Assembly (NCBI GenBank): GCA_003249585.1
Contig: QKIM01000354.1
Coordinates: 1 to 8,096 of the forward strand
Length of the DNA: 8,096 bases
Origin: Deltaproteobacteria bacterium
GTDB taxonomy: Bacteria > Myxococcota_A > Polyangia > HGW-17
Reading direction: 5' to 3'
The position numbers and the translations under genes are program-made. Positions within the stretch are counted from its first letter, which is position 1, and every line of letters starts with the position of its first letter. The notes under the pieces were generated by a model, which was not told the origin of the DNA, searched no databases, and was given only the letters and a program-made list of their open reading frames with translations. Positions 1 through 5,814 of the stretch are shown here, piece by piece.

Positions 1-9
1 GGGTCGGTT

Positions 10-45
10 CCATTTTCCCATAATGGGGATTCCATGGGGAAATGG
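10..45 (-). terminator. Stem-loop just downstream of the acyl-CoA synthetase gene, possible terminator
   Basis: Bases 10-19 pair with 36-45 to make a 10-pair stem with one G-T pair and a 16-base loop. Shorter dyads (CCCAT/ATGGG and TTCC/GGAA) are nested inside. It begins about 20 bases after the minus-strand stop codon at 65-67, where a transcription terminator would be expected. No T-run follows the stem on the minus strand, so it is not a classical intrinsic terminator; it could instead protect the mRNA 3' end. Confidence 0.35.
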
Positions 46-64
46 CAACCCAATTCAGGTCACG

Positions 65-1861
65 TCACTCACCATAGAGCGACATCAGGGCGTCACCGTA
101 GCGCTCCAGGATGATCCGCCGTTTGGTCTTGAGGGTCTGGGTGAGGACCCCGTTCTCCACGGTGAAGGGCTCCGGTGAGAGGAGGATCTTCCGGGGGATC
201 TCGTAGTGGCCGAACTCCCCCTCCAGAGATTTCTTGATCTGCCGCAGGAGGAAGGCCGTGATGGCCTCGTGCTTGATCATCTCCGCGGGTTCCGTGGAGA
301 TGTTCTTCTTGATGGCCAGGGGGGCGAGGGCTTCGAAATCCGGGACGATGAGGGCGACGTTGTAGTTTTGGCCCGTACCGTAGACGAAGGCGTTGGCGAT
401 ATAGGGGTTGTGGGTGATGGCCTCCTCAAGGGAGGCCGGGAAGACATACTTTCCATTGACCAGCTTGTACTGTTCCTTGATCCGCCCGGTGATGGTGAGG
501 TATCCGTCCTTGTCCAGATACCCGCGGTCTCCCGTGCGCACCCATCCGTCGGGGGTGACCACCTTGGCTGTGTCCGTGGGTTTACCCAGATAGCCTTTCA
601 TGACGTTGGGTCCAAAGGCGAGGATCTCCCCGTCCTCGGTTTCATCCTCGATGACGCTGCGGTCGATGGCCAACTCCACGAATTCGATGGCGCGCCCCAC
701 GGTGCCGATGCGGTAGGCGCCCGGCGCGTTCATGGTGAGGGCAGGGGAGGTCTCGGTGAGGCCGTAGGCCTCGTACAGAGGGATCCCCAGGGCCAGGAAG
801 AATTCGATGACCTCCGGCTTGATGGCGGCGCTGGCGGTGAGGCAGGCCTGGATGTTGCCGCCGAATTTTTTACGTATTTTGGAGAAAACGATGGCGTCGG
901 CCAGCTTGTGGTTGGCCGCGCACAGGAGGGGGCTCTTTCCTGCGTCCTTGAGGGTGCGACATTTTATCCCGTTCTCAATTCCCCAGTAGAAGAGCTTCTT
1001 GGCCAGGCCGCCCTTCTCGTCCATGGCCCTGATGAGCCCCTCGTAGATCTTGTTGAAGACCCGCGGCACCCCGATGATGATGGTGGGCCTCACCGCCCCG
1101 ATGTCAGCGGCGAGGGTGTTTACGCTCTGCATGATGCCGATTCGTCCGCCAAACTGCATGAAACAGAAGAGCTCGGCGGTCAGACCGTAGCTGTGGGCCC
1201 AGGGGAGGATGGAGATGGAGGCCGAGTCGGGCCCCAAAAAGGGATACAGGCGCCATCCGGCCCGGGCGTTGGAGGTGATGTTGCCGTGAGTGAGCATGAC
1301 GCCCTTGGGATCTCCGGTTGTCCCCGAAGTGTAGACGATGCTGGCTACCTCGACGGGGTCTGGCGTGAGGGGCTCCACGGGAGTGAGGGCGCCCTGTTTC
1401 TCCAGCTCGGCCAGGGAGTCGGGGGAATCCACGTCATCGATGACGAAGACCCGCTCCAGCGTCTCGACGGTGATGAGGAAGGGGGAGACGATCTCCTGGA
1501 TGGCGCGGGTGGAGACGATGAGGACCTTCACCTTGGAGTCCTTGATGATGTAATGCCACAGCTTCTCCAGCTCCGACTCGTACATGGGGACGAAGGCGGC
1601 GCGACGACCGTAGGTGGCCATGGCGGCGACGAACCAGTCTGTCCGGTTGTTGGCGATGATGCCCACGGTGTCGCCTGGGACGACGCCAAGGCCGGCGAGC
1701 CCCGCCCTGAGACTGTCCACCCGCTCCCCAAGCTCGCGATAGGTCTTGTAGCGGTAGGTCCCCGAGGCGTCCTTAGCGCCGATGAAGTCGTTGTCGGGGT
1801 GGATGCGTCGGGTCGCCTCGAAGGAGGAGACGAGGTTGTCAGGTTTTTCGTAGGCAAACAT
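65..1861 (-). CDS. Long-chain acyl-CoA synthetase (AMP-forming)
   Basis: This 598-residue protein activates a long-chain fatty acid with ATP to an acyl-adenylate and then transfers the acyl group to coenzyme A, feeding beta-oxidation or lipid synthesis. It is a complete ANL-superfamily enzyme. The phosphate-binding loop YTSGTTGDPKG is at residues 177-187, the adenine-binding segment YEAYGLTET at 363-371, the ribose-binding Asp in GWVRTGD at 445, the hinge GRIKEQYKL near 459-467, and the catalytic C-terminal Lys probably K578 in LTQTLKTKRR. Length and motif order fit the bacterial FadD15-like long-chain branch rather than acetyl-CoA synthetase; chain length preference is inferred. The ATG at 1861 is preceded by AGGAG (minus strand, 1868-1872) at a 6-base spacing. 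It stands alone on the minus strand, divergent from the lipoprotein gene. No symbol is given because fadD paralogues are numerous. Confidence 0.93.
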   Translation of the reverse strand: MFAYEKPDNLVSSFEATRRIHPDNDFIGAKDASGTYRYKTYRELGERVDSLRAGLAGLGVVPGDTVGIIANNRTDWFVAAMATYGRRAAFVPMYESELEKLWHYIIKDSKVKVLIVSTRAIQEIVSPFLITVETLERVFVIDDVDSPDSLAELEKQGALTPVEPLTPDPVEVASIVYTSGTTGDPKGVMLTHGNITSNARAGWRLYPFLGPDSASISILPWAHSYGLTAELFCFMQFGGRIGIMQSVNTLAADIGAVRPTIIIGVPRVFNKIYEGLIRAMDEKGGLAKKLFYWGIENGIKCRTLKDAGKSPLLCAANHKLADAIVFSKIRKKFGGNIQACLTASAAIKPEVIEFFLALGIPLYEAYGLTETSPALTMNAPGAYRIGTVGRAIEFVELAIDRSVIEDETEDGEILAFGPNVMKGYLGKPTDTAKVVTPDGWVRTGDRGYLDKDGYLTITGRIKEQYKLVNGKYVFPASLEEAITHNPYIANAFVYGTGQNYNVALIVPDFEALAPLAIKKNISTEPAEMIKHEAITAFLLRQIKKSLEGEFGHYEIPRKILLSPEPFTVENGVLTQTLKTKRRIILERYGDALMSLYGE

Positions 1862-1927
1862 CGGAGACTCCTGGTGTGGTGTGCTGCAGTTCTACGATAT
1901 CAGGTGCGGGATGCAAAGGGATTTTGG

Positions 1928-1961
1928 CATCATGGAGCGGATGATGTAAGAAAATATTTTC
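1928..1961. promoter_or_regulatory. Two dyads in the divergent intergenic region, possible operator
   Basis: Between the divergent acyl-CoA synthetase and lipoprotein genes there is an inverted repeat CATCAT/ATGATG (1928-1933 and 1941-1946, 7-base gap). Directly beside it is a perfect 12-base palindrome, GAAAATATTTTC (1950-1961). Fatty-acid activation genes are often controlled by repressors that bind such dyads, but no regulator can be named from these sites and either could occur by chance in AT-rich DNA. Confidence 0.25.
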
Positions 1962-1970
1962 CGGAGCGTA

Positions 1971-1999
1971 TTGAAAAAATGGAAAAAACAGAATAAATA
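1971..1999 (+). promoter_or_regulatory. Possible sigma-70-like promoter for the Cys-rich lipoprotein gene
   Basis: TTGAAA at 1971-1976 matches the -35 consensus at five of six bases. It is followed after 17 bases by TAAATA at 1994-1999, a weak -10. TAAAAT at 2005-2010 is a better -10 by sequence but has no good -35 at the right distance. The whole stretch is far more AT-rich than the flanking genes, as expected for a promoter. Confidence 0.3.
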
Positions 2000-2053
2000 C
2001 TTGTTAAAATTTATATTGATGCAATAACAAAAGCAGTGACACCCTACAGAAAA

Positions 2054-2059
2054 GGAGAG
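2054..2059 (+). promoter_or_regulatory. Ribosome binding site deciding the lipoprotein start
   Basis: GGAGAG lies 6 bases before the ATG at 2066. It rules out the upstream in-frame GTG at 2036, which would put ten polar residues in front of the signal peptide. Confidence 0.75.
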
Positions 2060-2065
2060 CGGTTC

Positions 2066-3115
2066 ATGAAAATCTTTGTCGCCATCCTCGCCACCCTCAC
2101 CCTCTGGCTTGCCGGCTGCGACGACAACACCGTCGGCAGCAGCAACAACGTCAATAACACCAACAACTCCAATAACACCAACAACTCCAGCAATGTAAAT
2201 AATGTAAACAACAGCAGCAACACCACCAACCACAACCCCGTTTGTGATGACGGGAGTCTTCCCACCTGCCTCCTGGAAGAGCCATCCTGCTTCGCACCCA
2301 ACATCATCGCCTGGATAGGCGGCTGCTACTCCTGTGTCGACCCCGAGACCTGTCAGCCGCCCATACGCGACACCATCTGTGATGATGGCACCGATGTGCT
2401 GTGTGAATCGAACAAGCCTGAATGCGACCTCGACGAGATCCCGGCCATCCAGAACGAATGCTGGATCTGCGTCAACCCGGCGACCTGCATGCCCTGGGGC
2501 CAGCCTGGTTGCGTGCTCGACGGCGACTGTGCGCTGACCGAGTACTGCGACATGTGCGTCACGAGCTCCTGTCCCGAATGTGACGACTGCGTGGCGGCCT
2601 GTCTCGATCAGCCCTGCGCGACCTGGTCGGCCCTCACCTGCAACCGGGCACGCCCGGACTGTGCCGCCGGCGCTACCGCCATCGTCTCCGACGGATGTTG
2701 GAGTTGCGTGGACCTCTCCACCTGCGAACCCGTGCGTGACTCCACCTGTGACGACGGGACCACCCCCAGCTGCGAGATGGTGGAGCCCGTGTGCGCCGAG
2801 GACGAGATCCTCGCATGGCAGAACCAGTGCTACGCCTGCGTGAACGCGATCACCTGCGAACCCTGGGGAACCCCAGGGTGCGAGACCGATATGGAATGCA
2901 ATCACTTGGAATATTGTGATTTTTGTGCGACCTCATCGGGGTCTCTGCTTGCCGACTGTGTGGCGGGGTGCGCTCCTCACGGCTGCGAAACGGAACCCCT
3001 GGCGCTGTGCAATACCCTGCGCCCCGACTGCGGTGAGGGCGCCGCGGCGGTCATCGTCGATGGGTGCTACCAGTGCGTGGACCTCCAGACCTGCGCTCCC
3101 GTCAACGCATTATGA
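2066..3115 (+). CDS. Cys-rich repeat lipoprotein with Asn-rich tether, function unknown
   Basis: This is a predicted secreted lipoprotein of 349 residues. A hydrophobic signal peptide ends in the lipobox LAGC, with Cys18 as the lipidated residue. An Asn-rich spacer follows at 21-57, then a region with 44 further Cys. Five modules (starting at Cys 60, 105, 184, 228 and 307) share exactly the pattern C-x7-C-x6-C-x11-C-x2-C-x5-C, usually beginning CDDG and ending CysCVxxxTCxP. Modules 2-3 and 4-5 are each joined by a second Cys-rich segment (149-179 and 272-302). Residues 100-222 and 223-345 form a gap-free 123-residue duplication. The even Cys count outside the lipobox suggests disulfide-bonded folds outside the inner membrane. 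Asp at +2 and +3 would mean inner-membrane retention by the E. coli rule, which may not apply here. I do not recognise the domain; binding, adhesion or inhibitor roles are all possible. Confidence 0.88.
   Translation: MKIFVAILATLTLWLAGCDDNTVGSSNNVNNTNNSNNTNNSSNVNNVNNSSNTTNHNPVCDDGSLPTCLLEEPSCFAPNIIAWIGGCYSCVDPETCQPPIRDTICDDGTDVLCESNKPECDLDEIPAIQNECWICVNPATCMPWGQPGCVLDGDCALTEYCDMCVTSSCPECDDCVAACLDQPCATWSALTCNRARPDCAAGATAIVSDGCWSCVDLSTCEPVRDSTCDDGTTPSCEMVEPVCAEDEILAWQNQCYACVNAITCEPWGTPGCETDMECNHLEYCDFCATSSGSLLADCVAGCAPHGCETEPLALCNTLRPDCGEGAAAVIVDGCYQCVDLQTCAPVNAL
2126..2236 (+). repeat. DNA encoding the Asn-rich spacer, with 18-base tandem repeat
   Basis: This stretch encodes residues 21-57 of the Cys-rich lipoprotein, mostly Asn with Thr, Ser and Val. 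It holds a perfect 18-base direct repeat at 2153-2170 and 2171-2188. Such repeats can change copy number by slippage in multiples of three without breaking the frame, so spacer length may vary between strains. Confidence 0.8.
2363..3100 (+). repeat. Internal tandem duplication of 369 bases (123 codons)
   Basis: Codons for residues 100-222 (2363-2731) and 223-345 (2732-3100) align without gaps. The first copy begins IRDTICDDG and the second VRDSTCDDG, and 18 of 20 Cys of the first copy recur at offset 123. The DNA has diverged clearly, so the duplication is old and the Cys framework appears conserved by selection. Confidence 0.85.
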
Positions 3116-3279
3116 TCCCGGGCATTGAATGAAAAGAGCTGTCTTTACGATATATTGACCGAAAAGCAATGAGCGGGGCGGGAGGGTTTTGGTGATCTGA
3201 GGTATTCGTTGGGTGGCCCCGCATCAGGAATATTTTTAGGGTGGGGTGGTTTTCCCTTGCGTTGCTCTGCGAGCTGTGT

Positions 3280-3302
3280 TTAATAAGAAATATTCCTATT
3301 AA
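3280..3302. promoter_or_regulatory. Candidate Fur/PerR-type operator upstream of the perR-like gene
   Basis: A 23-base inverted repeat has outer arms TTAATA and TATTAA and matches its own reverse complement at 18 of 22 non-central bases. It is AT-rich and sized like known Fur-family boxes, and it lies 34 bases before the ATG of the PerR-type regulator. A weak promoter (TTGCGT at 3257-3262, TAATAA at 3281-3286) would overlap it, which fits repression of the perR-rubrerythrin operon by its own product. The sequence is seen directly; binding by PerR is inference. Confidence 0.55.
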
Positions 3303-3336
3303 CGACCCAAGCAGGCGCAGACCCGCGAAGGTGTGT

Positions 3337-3816
3337 ATGATCCGCTCACAGTTCCTGGTGGAAAGACAAGATATCGATCCCGTGGCTTTCTTCCGGGAGA
3401 AGGGGCTGAGAGTGACCCATCAGCGGGTGGAGATCTTCCGGGAGATCGCCGAGAGCAGGGAACACCCGAGCGCAGAGACGATCTTCGAGGGAGTCCGGCG
3501 CCGGATGCCGTCCCTGTCCATGGATACGGTGTACCGTACCCTCGCCACCCTCGAGGAGCTCGGGCTGGTCATGCGGCTGACCCACCCCCGGGGCGGGGCC
3601 CGGTACGACTCCATGGCCATCACCCACCACCACTTCATCTGCCTCGAGTGTGGCGAGATCATGGACTGCTTCGCCGCATCCGGAGAGGCGCCGCTCCTCG
3701 AAGAACTCACGGACCGCGTGTCCGCCGTGCGGTCCGTTCACGTTGAAATCAGGGGACTGTGCTCCCACTGTCATCATACATCGAACCATAACCTCCCCCT
3801 GATGGGGGAATCTTGA
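3337..3816 (+). CDS. perR: Fur-family peroxide-responsive regulator, PerR type
   Basis: This 159-residue metal-dependent repressor is predicted to sense hydrogen peroxide by oxidation of metal-bound His and release its operators. The N-terminal winged helix includes GLRVTHQR (23-30) and TVYRTLATLEELGLV (64-78). The regulatory metal site of Bacillus PerR can be matched residue by residue: His43, Asp91, His97, His99 and Asp110. The Asp at 110, where Fur proteins usually have Glu, favours PerR over Fur. The structural zinc site is complete: C102xxC105 and C142xxC145. The ATG at 3337 has GAAGG a few bases upstream. An in-frame GTG at 3241 would add 32 residues absent from the family and would place the palindrome inside the gene. 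It ends 14 bases before rubrerythrin, a classic PerR target, so autoregulated co-transcription is likely. A Fur or Zur role cannot be fully excluded. Confidence 0.85.
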   Translation: MIRSQFLVERQDIDPVAFFREKGLRVTHQRVEIFREIAESREHPSAETIFEGVRRRMPSLSMDTVYRTLATLEELGLVMRLTHPRGGARYDSMAITHHHFICLECGEIMDCFAASGEAPLLEELTDRVSAVRSVHVEIRGLCSHCHHTSNHNLPLMGES

Positions 3817-3830
3817 AAAAGGAGATTGAA

Positions 3831-4406
3831 ATGCCCCAGATCAAAGGCACCGAGACCGAAAAGAACCTGCTGAAATCCTTCGCCGGCGAATCCCAGGCCC
3901 GCAACCGGTACACCTACTTCGCTTCCGTTGCCCGCAAGGAGGGCTATGTGCAGATCGCCGACATCTTCGAGGAGACAGCGGATCAGGAGAAGGAACACGC
4001 CAAGCGGTTCTTCAAGTTCCTCGAGGGGGGTGGCGTCGAGATCACCGCCATGTACCCCGCCGGTGTGATCGGTACCACCATGGAGAACCTCCGCGCGGCC
4101 GCAATGGGCGAGCACGAGGAGTGGACCGAGCTGTATCCCGCCTTCGCCGCCAAGGCCCGCGAAGAAGGTTTTGAGGCCGTGGCCAAGGTCTACGAGATGG
4201 TGAGCATTGCTGAAAAACAGCACGAGAATCGCTACCTCGGCCTCCTGAAGAATGTGGAGGCGGGGACGGTCTTCAAGAAGGAAGAGCCCGTCATGTGGCG
4301 CTGCCGCAACTGCGGATTCATCGCCGAAGCCAAGGAAGCCCCGGCCTCCTGCCCCGCCTGTGCACATCCCCAGGCACACTTCGAGCTCCTCGCAGAGAAC
4401 TGGTGA
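3831..4406 (+). CDS. rbr: Rubrerythrin
   Basis: This cytoplasmic non-haem iron peroxidase reduces hydrogen peroxide to water with electrons from NAD(P)H through rubredoxin-type partners, and is typical of anaerobes and microaerophiles. The 191-residue length equals that of the classical Desulfovibrio protein. The N-terminal ferritin-like four-helix domain carries diiron ligands at Glu20, ExxH at 53-56, Glu94 and Glu97, and ExxH at 128-131. The C-terminal rubredoxin-like domain has C158xxC161 and C174xxC177 for one iron. All ligands needed for activity appear intact. The ATG at 3831 has AAAGGAG (3818-3824) at a 6-base spacing; the in-frame TTG at 3813 overlaps the perR stop and is rejected. 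It is the second gene of a perR-rbr operon, and so is probably induced by peroxide. Confidence 0.96.
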   Translation: MPQIKGTETEKNLLKSFAGESQARNRYTYFASVARKEGYVQIADIFEETADQEKEHAKRFFKFLEGGGVEITAMYPAGVIGTTMENLRAAAMGEHEEWTELYPAFAAKAREEGFEAVAKVYEMVSIAEKQHENRYLGLLKNVEAGTVFKKEEPVMWRCRNCGFIAEAKEAPASCPACAHPQAHFELLAENW

Positions 4407-4414
4407 TCCATTGT

Positions 4415-4459
4415 GGAGGTCCGGGACCTTCCGTCCGGGACCTTCCGTCCGGGACCTCC
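4415..4459. repeat. Three tandem copies of a 14-base GC-rich unit with dyad symmetry
   Basis: The unit GTCCGGGACCTTCC occurs at 4419-4432 and 4433-4446, with a 13-base variant at 4447-4459. Each core is nearly self-complementary (GGTCC-G-GGACC in the first copy). The outermost bases GGAGGTCC (4415-4422) and GGACCTCC (4452-4459) form a perfect inverted repeat, so the array can fold into one long hairpin. It starts 8 bases after the rubrerythrin stop. There is no T-run, so it may be an mRNA-end structure or a weak terminator separating rbr from the next gene. Confidence 0.6.
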
Positions 4460-4507
4460 TCCCCACCCCATTATTTCGCGCCATGGCTCATTTTTCTCCT
4501 GATCCGG

Positions 4508-4536
4508 TTGCACGGTTGAGTATTCAGTGATACGAA
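4508..4536 (+). promoter_or_regulatory. Weak candidate promoter for the FMN-binding lipoprotein gene
   Basis: TTGCAC at 4508-4513 and TACGAA at 4531-4536 are 17 bases apart. The -10 match is poor. The 176-base gap after rubrerythrin and the hairpin-forming repeat in it favour a separate promoter for the lipoprotein gene, but the site itself is uncertain. Confidence 0.22.
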
Positions 4537-4582
4537 ACGCAATACCGGTGCCCTGGTGGCATGACGGCCCAGGAGTCAGTGT

Positions 4583-5257
4583 ATGAAACGTTTTCCTCTC
4601 TTCATGCTGTTCAGTGGTCTTCTCCTGTTCTCGTCCTGCGACGATCAGGGAGATGAGGCGAACAATCTCAACAACGCCAGCAATGTGAACAACACCAGCA
4701 GCACCAACAACACCAACAACACGAACAACACCAGCAACACCAACAACACCACGACGTTGAACAATCTCAACAACACCACGGTGATCACCACGGCCGCCAA
4801 CCGGAACAAGTCCGCCGAGGACGCCATGCAGAAGATCTTCCCCGGTCGCACCAACGAGCTGGAGCTCCTGAACGAGCAGGAGGTGTATGTAGCCCGGAAC
4901 GCCGAAGGTACGATCCAGGGCGTGGGGATCCTCACGAGCCACTACGGATACAACAGCAGCATCGGCACCATGACCTGCATCGACAGTGCCGGGTCTACCC
5001 TGGCCGTGGAGACCATCTCGCAATATGAGTCATGGTGGAGCATGGTCAGGGAATCCTTCTTCGATCAGTTCGATGGGATCCTCTTCGACGACGTGACACT
5101 GTTGCCCGATTACAATCAGAGTTGCACTCCCTACTGCTCTGAGATCTATACGGCCATCGGCGACGTGGACGCCGTGTCCGGGGCCACCTGGACCTCCGAT
5201 GCCATCATCAAGAATGTGATGGATTCCTATCTCATCTACGATGCGCTGACGCTGTAG
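4583..5257 (+). CDS. Lipoprotein with FMN-binding domain and covalent flavinylation motif
   Basis: This 224-residue lipoprotein is predicted to carry covalently bound FMN outside the inner membrane. The signal peptide ends FSSC with Cys19 as the lipidated residue, followed by Asp-Asp. An Asn/Thr-rich tether spans 27-66. From about 72 to 220 it resembles the FMN_bind domain of NqrC and RnfG. The segment DAVSGAT at 196-202 matches the ApbE flavinyltransferase target Dxx(S/T)GA(T/S), so Thr202 is the likely attachment residue, and TS follows as in the family. The Phe at -3 of the lipobox is less usual. AGGAG at 4571-4575 lies 7 bases before the ATG. No nqr, rnf or apbE gene is in the window, so this is a stand-alone electron carrier of unknown partner. 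Its position after perR-rbr hints at electron supply or oxygen response but does not prove it. Confidence 0.85.
   Translation: MKRFPLFMLFSGLLLFSSCDDQGDEANNLNNASNVNNTSSTNNTNNTNNTSNTNNTTTLNNLNNTTVITTAANRNKSAEDAMQKIFPGRTNELELLNEQEVYVARNAEGTIQGVGILTSHYGYNSSIGTMTCIDSAGSTLAVETISQYESWWSMVRESFFDQFDGILFDDVTLLPDYNQSCTPYCSEIYTAIGDVDAVSGATWTSDAIIKNVMDSYLIYDALTL
4661..4780 (+). repeat. DNA encoding the Asn/Thr-rich spacer of the FMN lipoprotein
   Basis: This stretch encodes residues 27-66, built mainly of Asn-Asn-Thr triplets in AAC and ACC codons. The start and end of the tract carry near-identical 18-base segments beginning AACAATCTCAACAAC. It resembles the spacer of the other lipoprotein in composition and in sharing the SNVNN string, and is equally prone to in-frame slippage. 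Confidence 0.8.
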
Positions 5258-5676
5258 GATCTCACAGACACGAAACGAAGGGGGCCCCAAAGGTCACCGC
5301 TGGGTGATTTCTGACACCTTTATTGAGTTGCAGACGCGTGCAGTATTTATCTATCATTATGTAATGTATTATTATTTGCTGGGTTGGAAGGTCAAAACAA
5401 TAGGCGCGGGCCTCCAAGGAGGGTTTTCACACCGTATACTATTTTCACACCCTCCGCCGGGACGGACCTGGAAGTGAAATATCCGCTTGGAATACAAGAG
5501 AATAAACTGTGTATCCATTTAAAAATACACATAACATTTGGGTTTTATCAGGAGAGGATCATCTGGCAGGGCTCCTTGAGAGGCGGGTGGTCCAATGAAA
5601 ACAGGCTCCCTGGGGAGGAAAAACCGTTGCTGAAACCGGGCTTTTACTGTACATATGCGCAGTGCTGACGCACCGT

Positions 5677-5700
5677 GCAAAAAAACACCCAGTTTTTTGC
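5677..5700. other. Perfect 8-pair stem-loop with A-run and T-run arms
   Basis: GCAAAAAA (5677-5684) pairs perfectly with TTTTTTGC (5693-5700) around an 8-base loop. Because one arm is a T-run on each strand, either strand gives a hairpin ending in U residues, but the stem is weak in GC. It may be a protein-binding dyad or part of a terminator. Confidence 0.4.
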
Positions 5701-5761
5701 GTTGAATTGCGCTGTATGTTCTAGTACTTACTGTGCTCAAAGGGTCACCGTGCCGATTTGG

Positions 5762-5814
5762 GCATGTTGTTTGCAACATGCATTGCCCCAAGACGGGGCA
5801 AATCCCCGCGGGAG
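5762..5814 (+). promoter_or_regulatory. Leader stem-loops and ribosome binding site before the CBS-cupin gene
   Basis: Hairpin 1 pairs GCATGTTG (5762-5769) with CAACATGC (5774-5781) around TTTG. Hairpin 2 pairs TTGCCCC (5783-5789) with GGGGCAA (5795-5801). Hairpin 3 pairs CGGGG (5794-5798) with CCCCG (5804-5808). Hairpins 2 and 3 share bases and exclude each other, and the right arm of hairpin 3 ends two bases before GGAG (5811-5814), the ribosome binding site 5 bases before the ATG at 5820. This layout resembles a translation-controlling switch; that role is inference. Confidence 0.45.

Noticed and set aside
206..1996. Long plus-strand reading frame of 596 codons opposite the acyl-CoA synthetase
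   Set aside because: It is antisense to a gene with complete family motifs; its translation is low-complexity in Gly, Asp and Val with no recognisable domain, as expected for the complement of GC-rich coding DNA.
2036..2065. Upstream GTG start for the Cys-rich lipoprotein
   Set aside because: It would add ten residues before the signal peptide, and it lacks the well-placed ribosome binding site of the ATG at 2066.
2126..2236. CRISPR or minisatellite array
   Set aside because: The repeats are in-frame Asn codons inside a lipoprotein gene with no repeat-spacer structure.
1892..2905. Minus-strand reading frame opposite the Cys-rich lipoprotein
   Set aside because: Its translation mirrors the repeats of the plus-strand gene, and the plus strand has a lipobox, ribosome binding site and conserved Cys pattern.
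3173..3222. GCGGGG/CCCCGC inverted repeat as a terminator for the Cys-rich lipoprotein
   Set aside because: The arms are only six bases and 38 bases apart, so the structure is weak, although a T-run follows shortly after.
3241..3336. Upstream GTG start for the PerR-type regulator
   Set aside because: The extra 32 residues are not found in the family and would cover the palindromic operator candidate.
4232..5023. Minus-strand frame opposite rubrerythrin end and FMN lipoprotein
   Set aside because: It spans a gene boundary and the tandem repeat, shows repetitive Val/Gly sequence that is the complement of the Asn/Thr codons, and has no recognisable domain.
5384..5668. Possible 94-codon gene in the long intergenic region
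   Set aside because: It starts with TTG, has no ribosome binding site and no recognisable motif, and its base use is unlike the neighbouring genes. I cannot exclude it but cannot support it.
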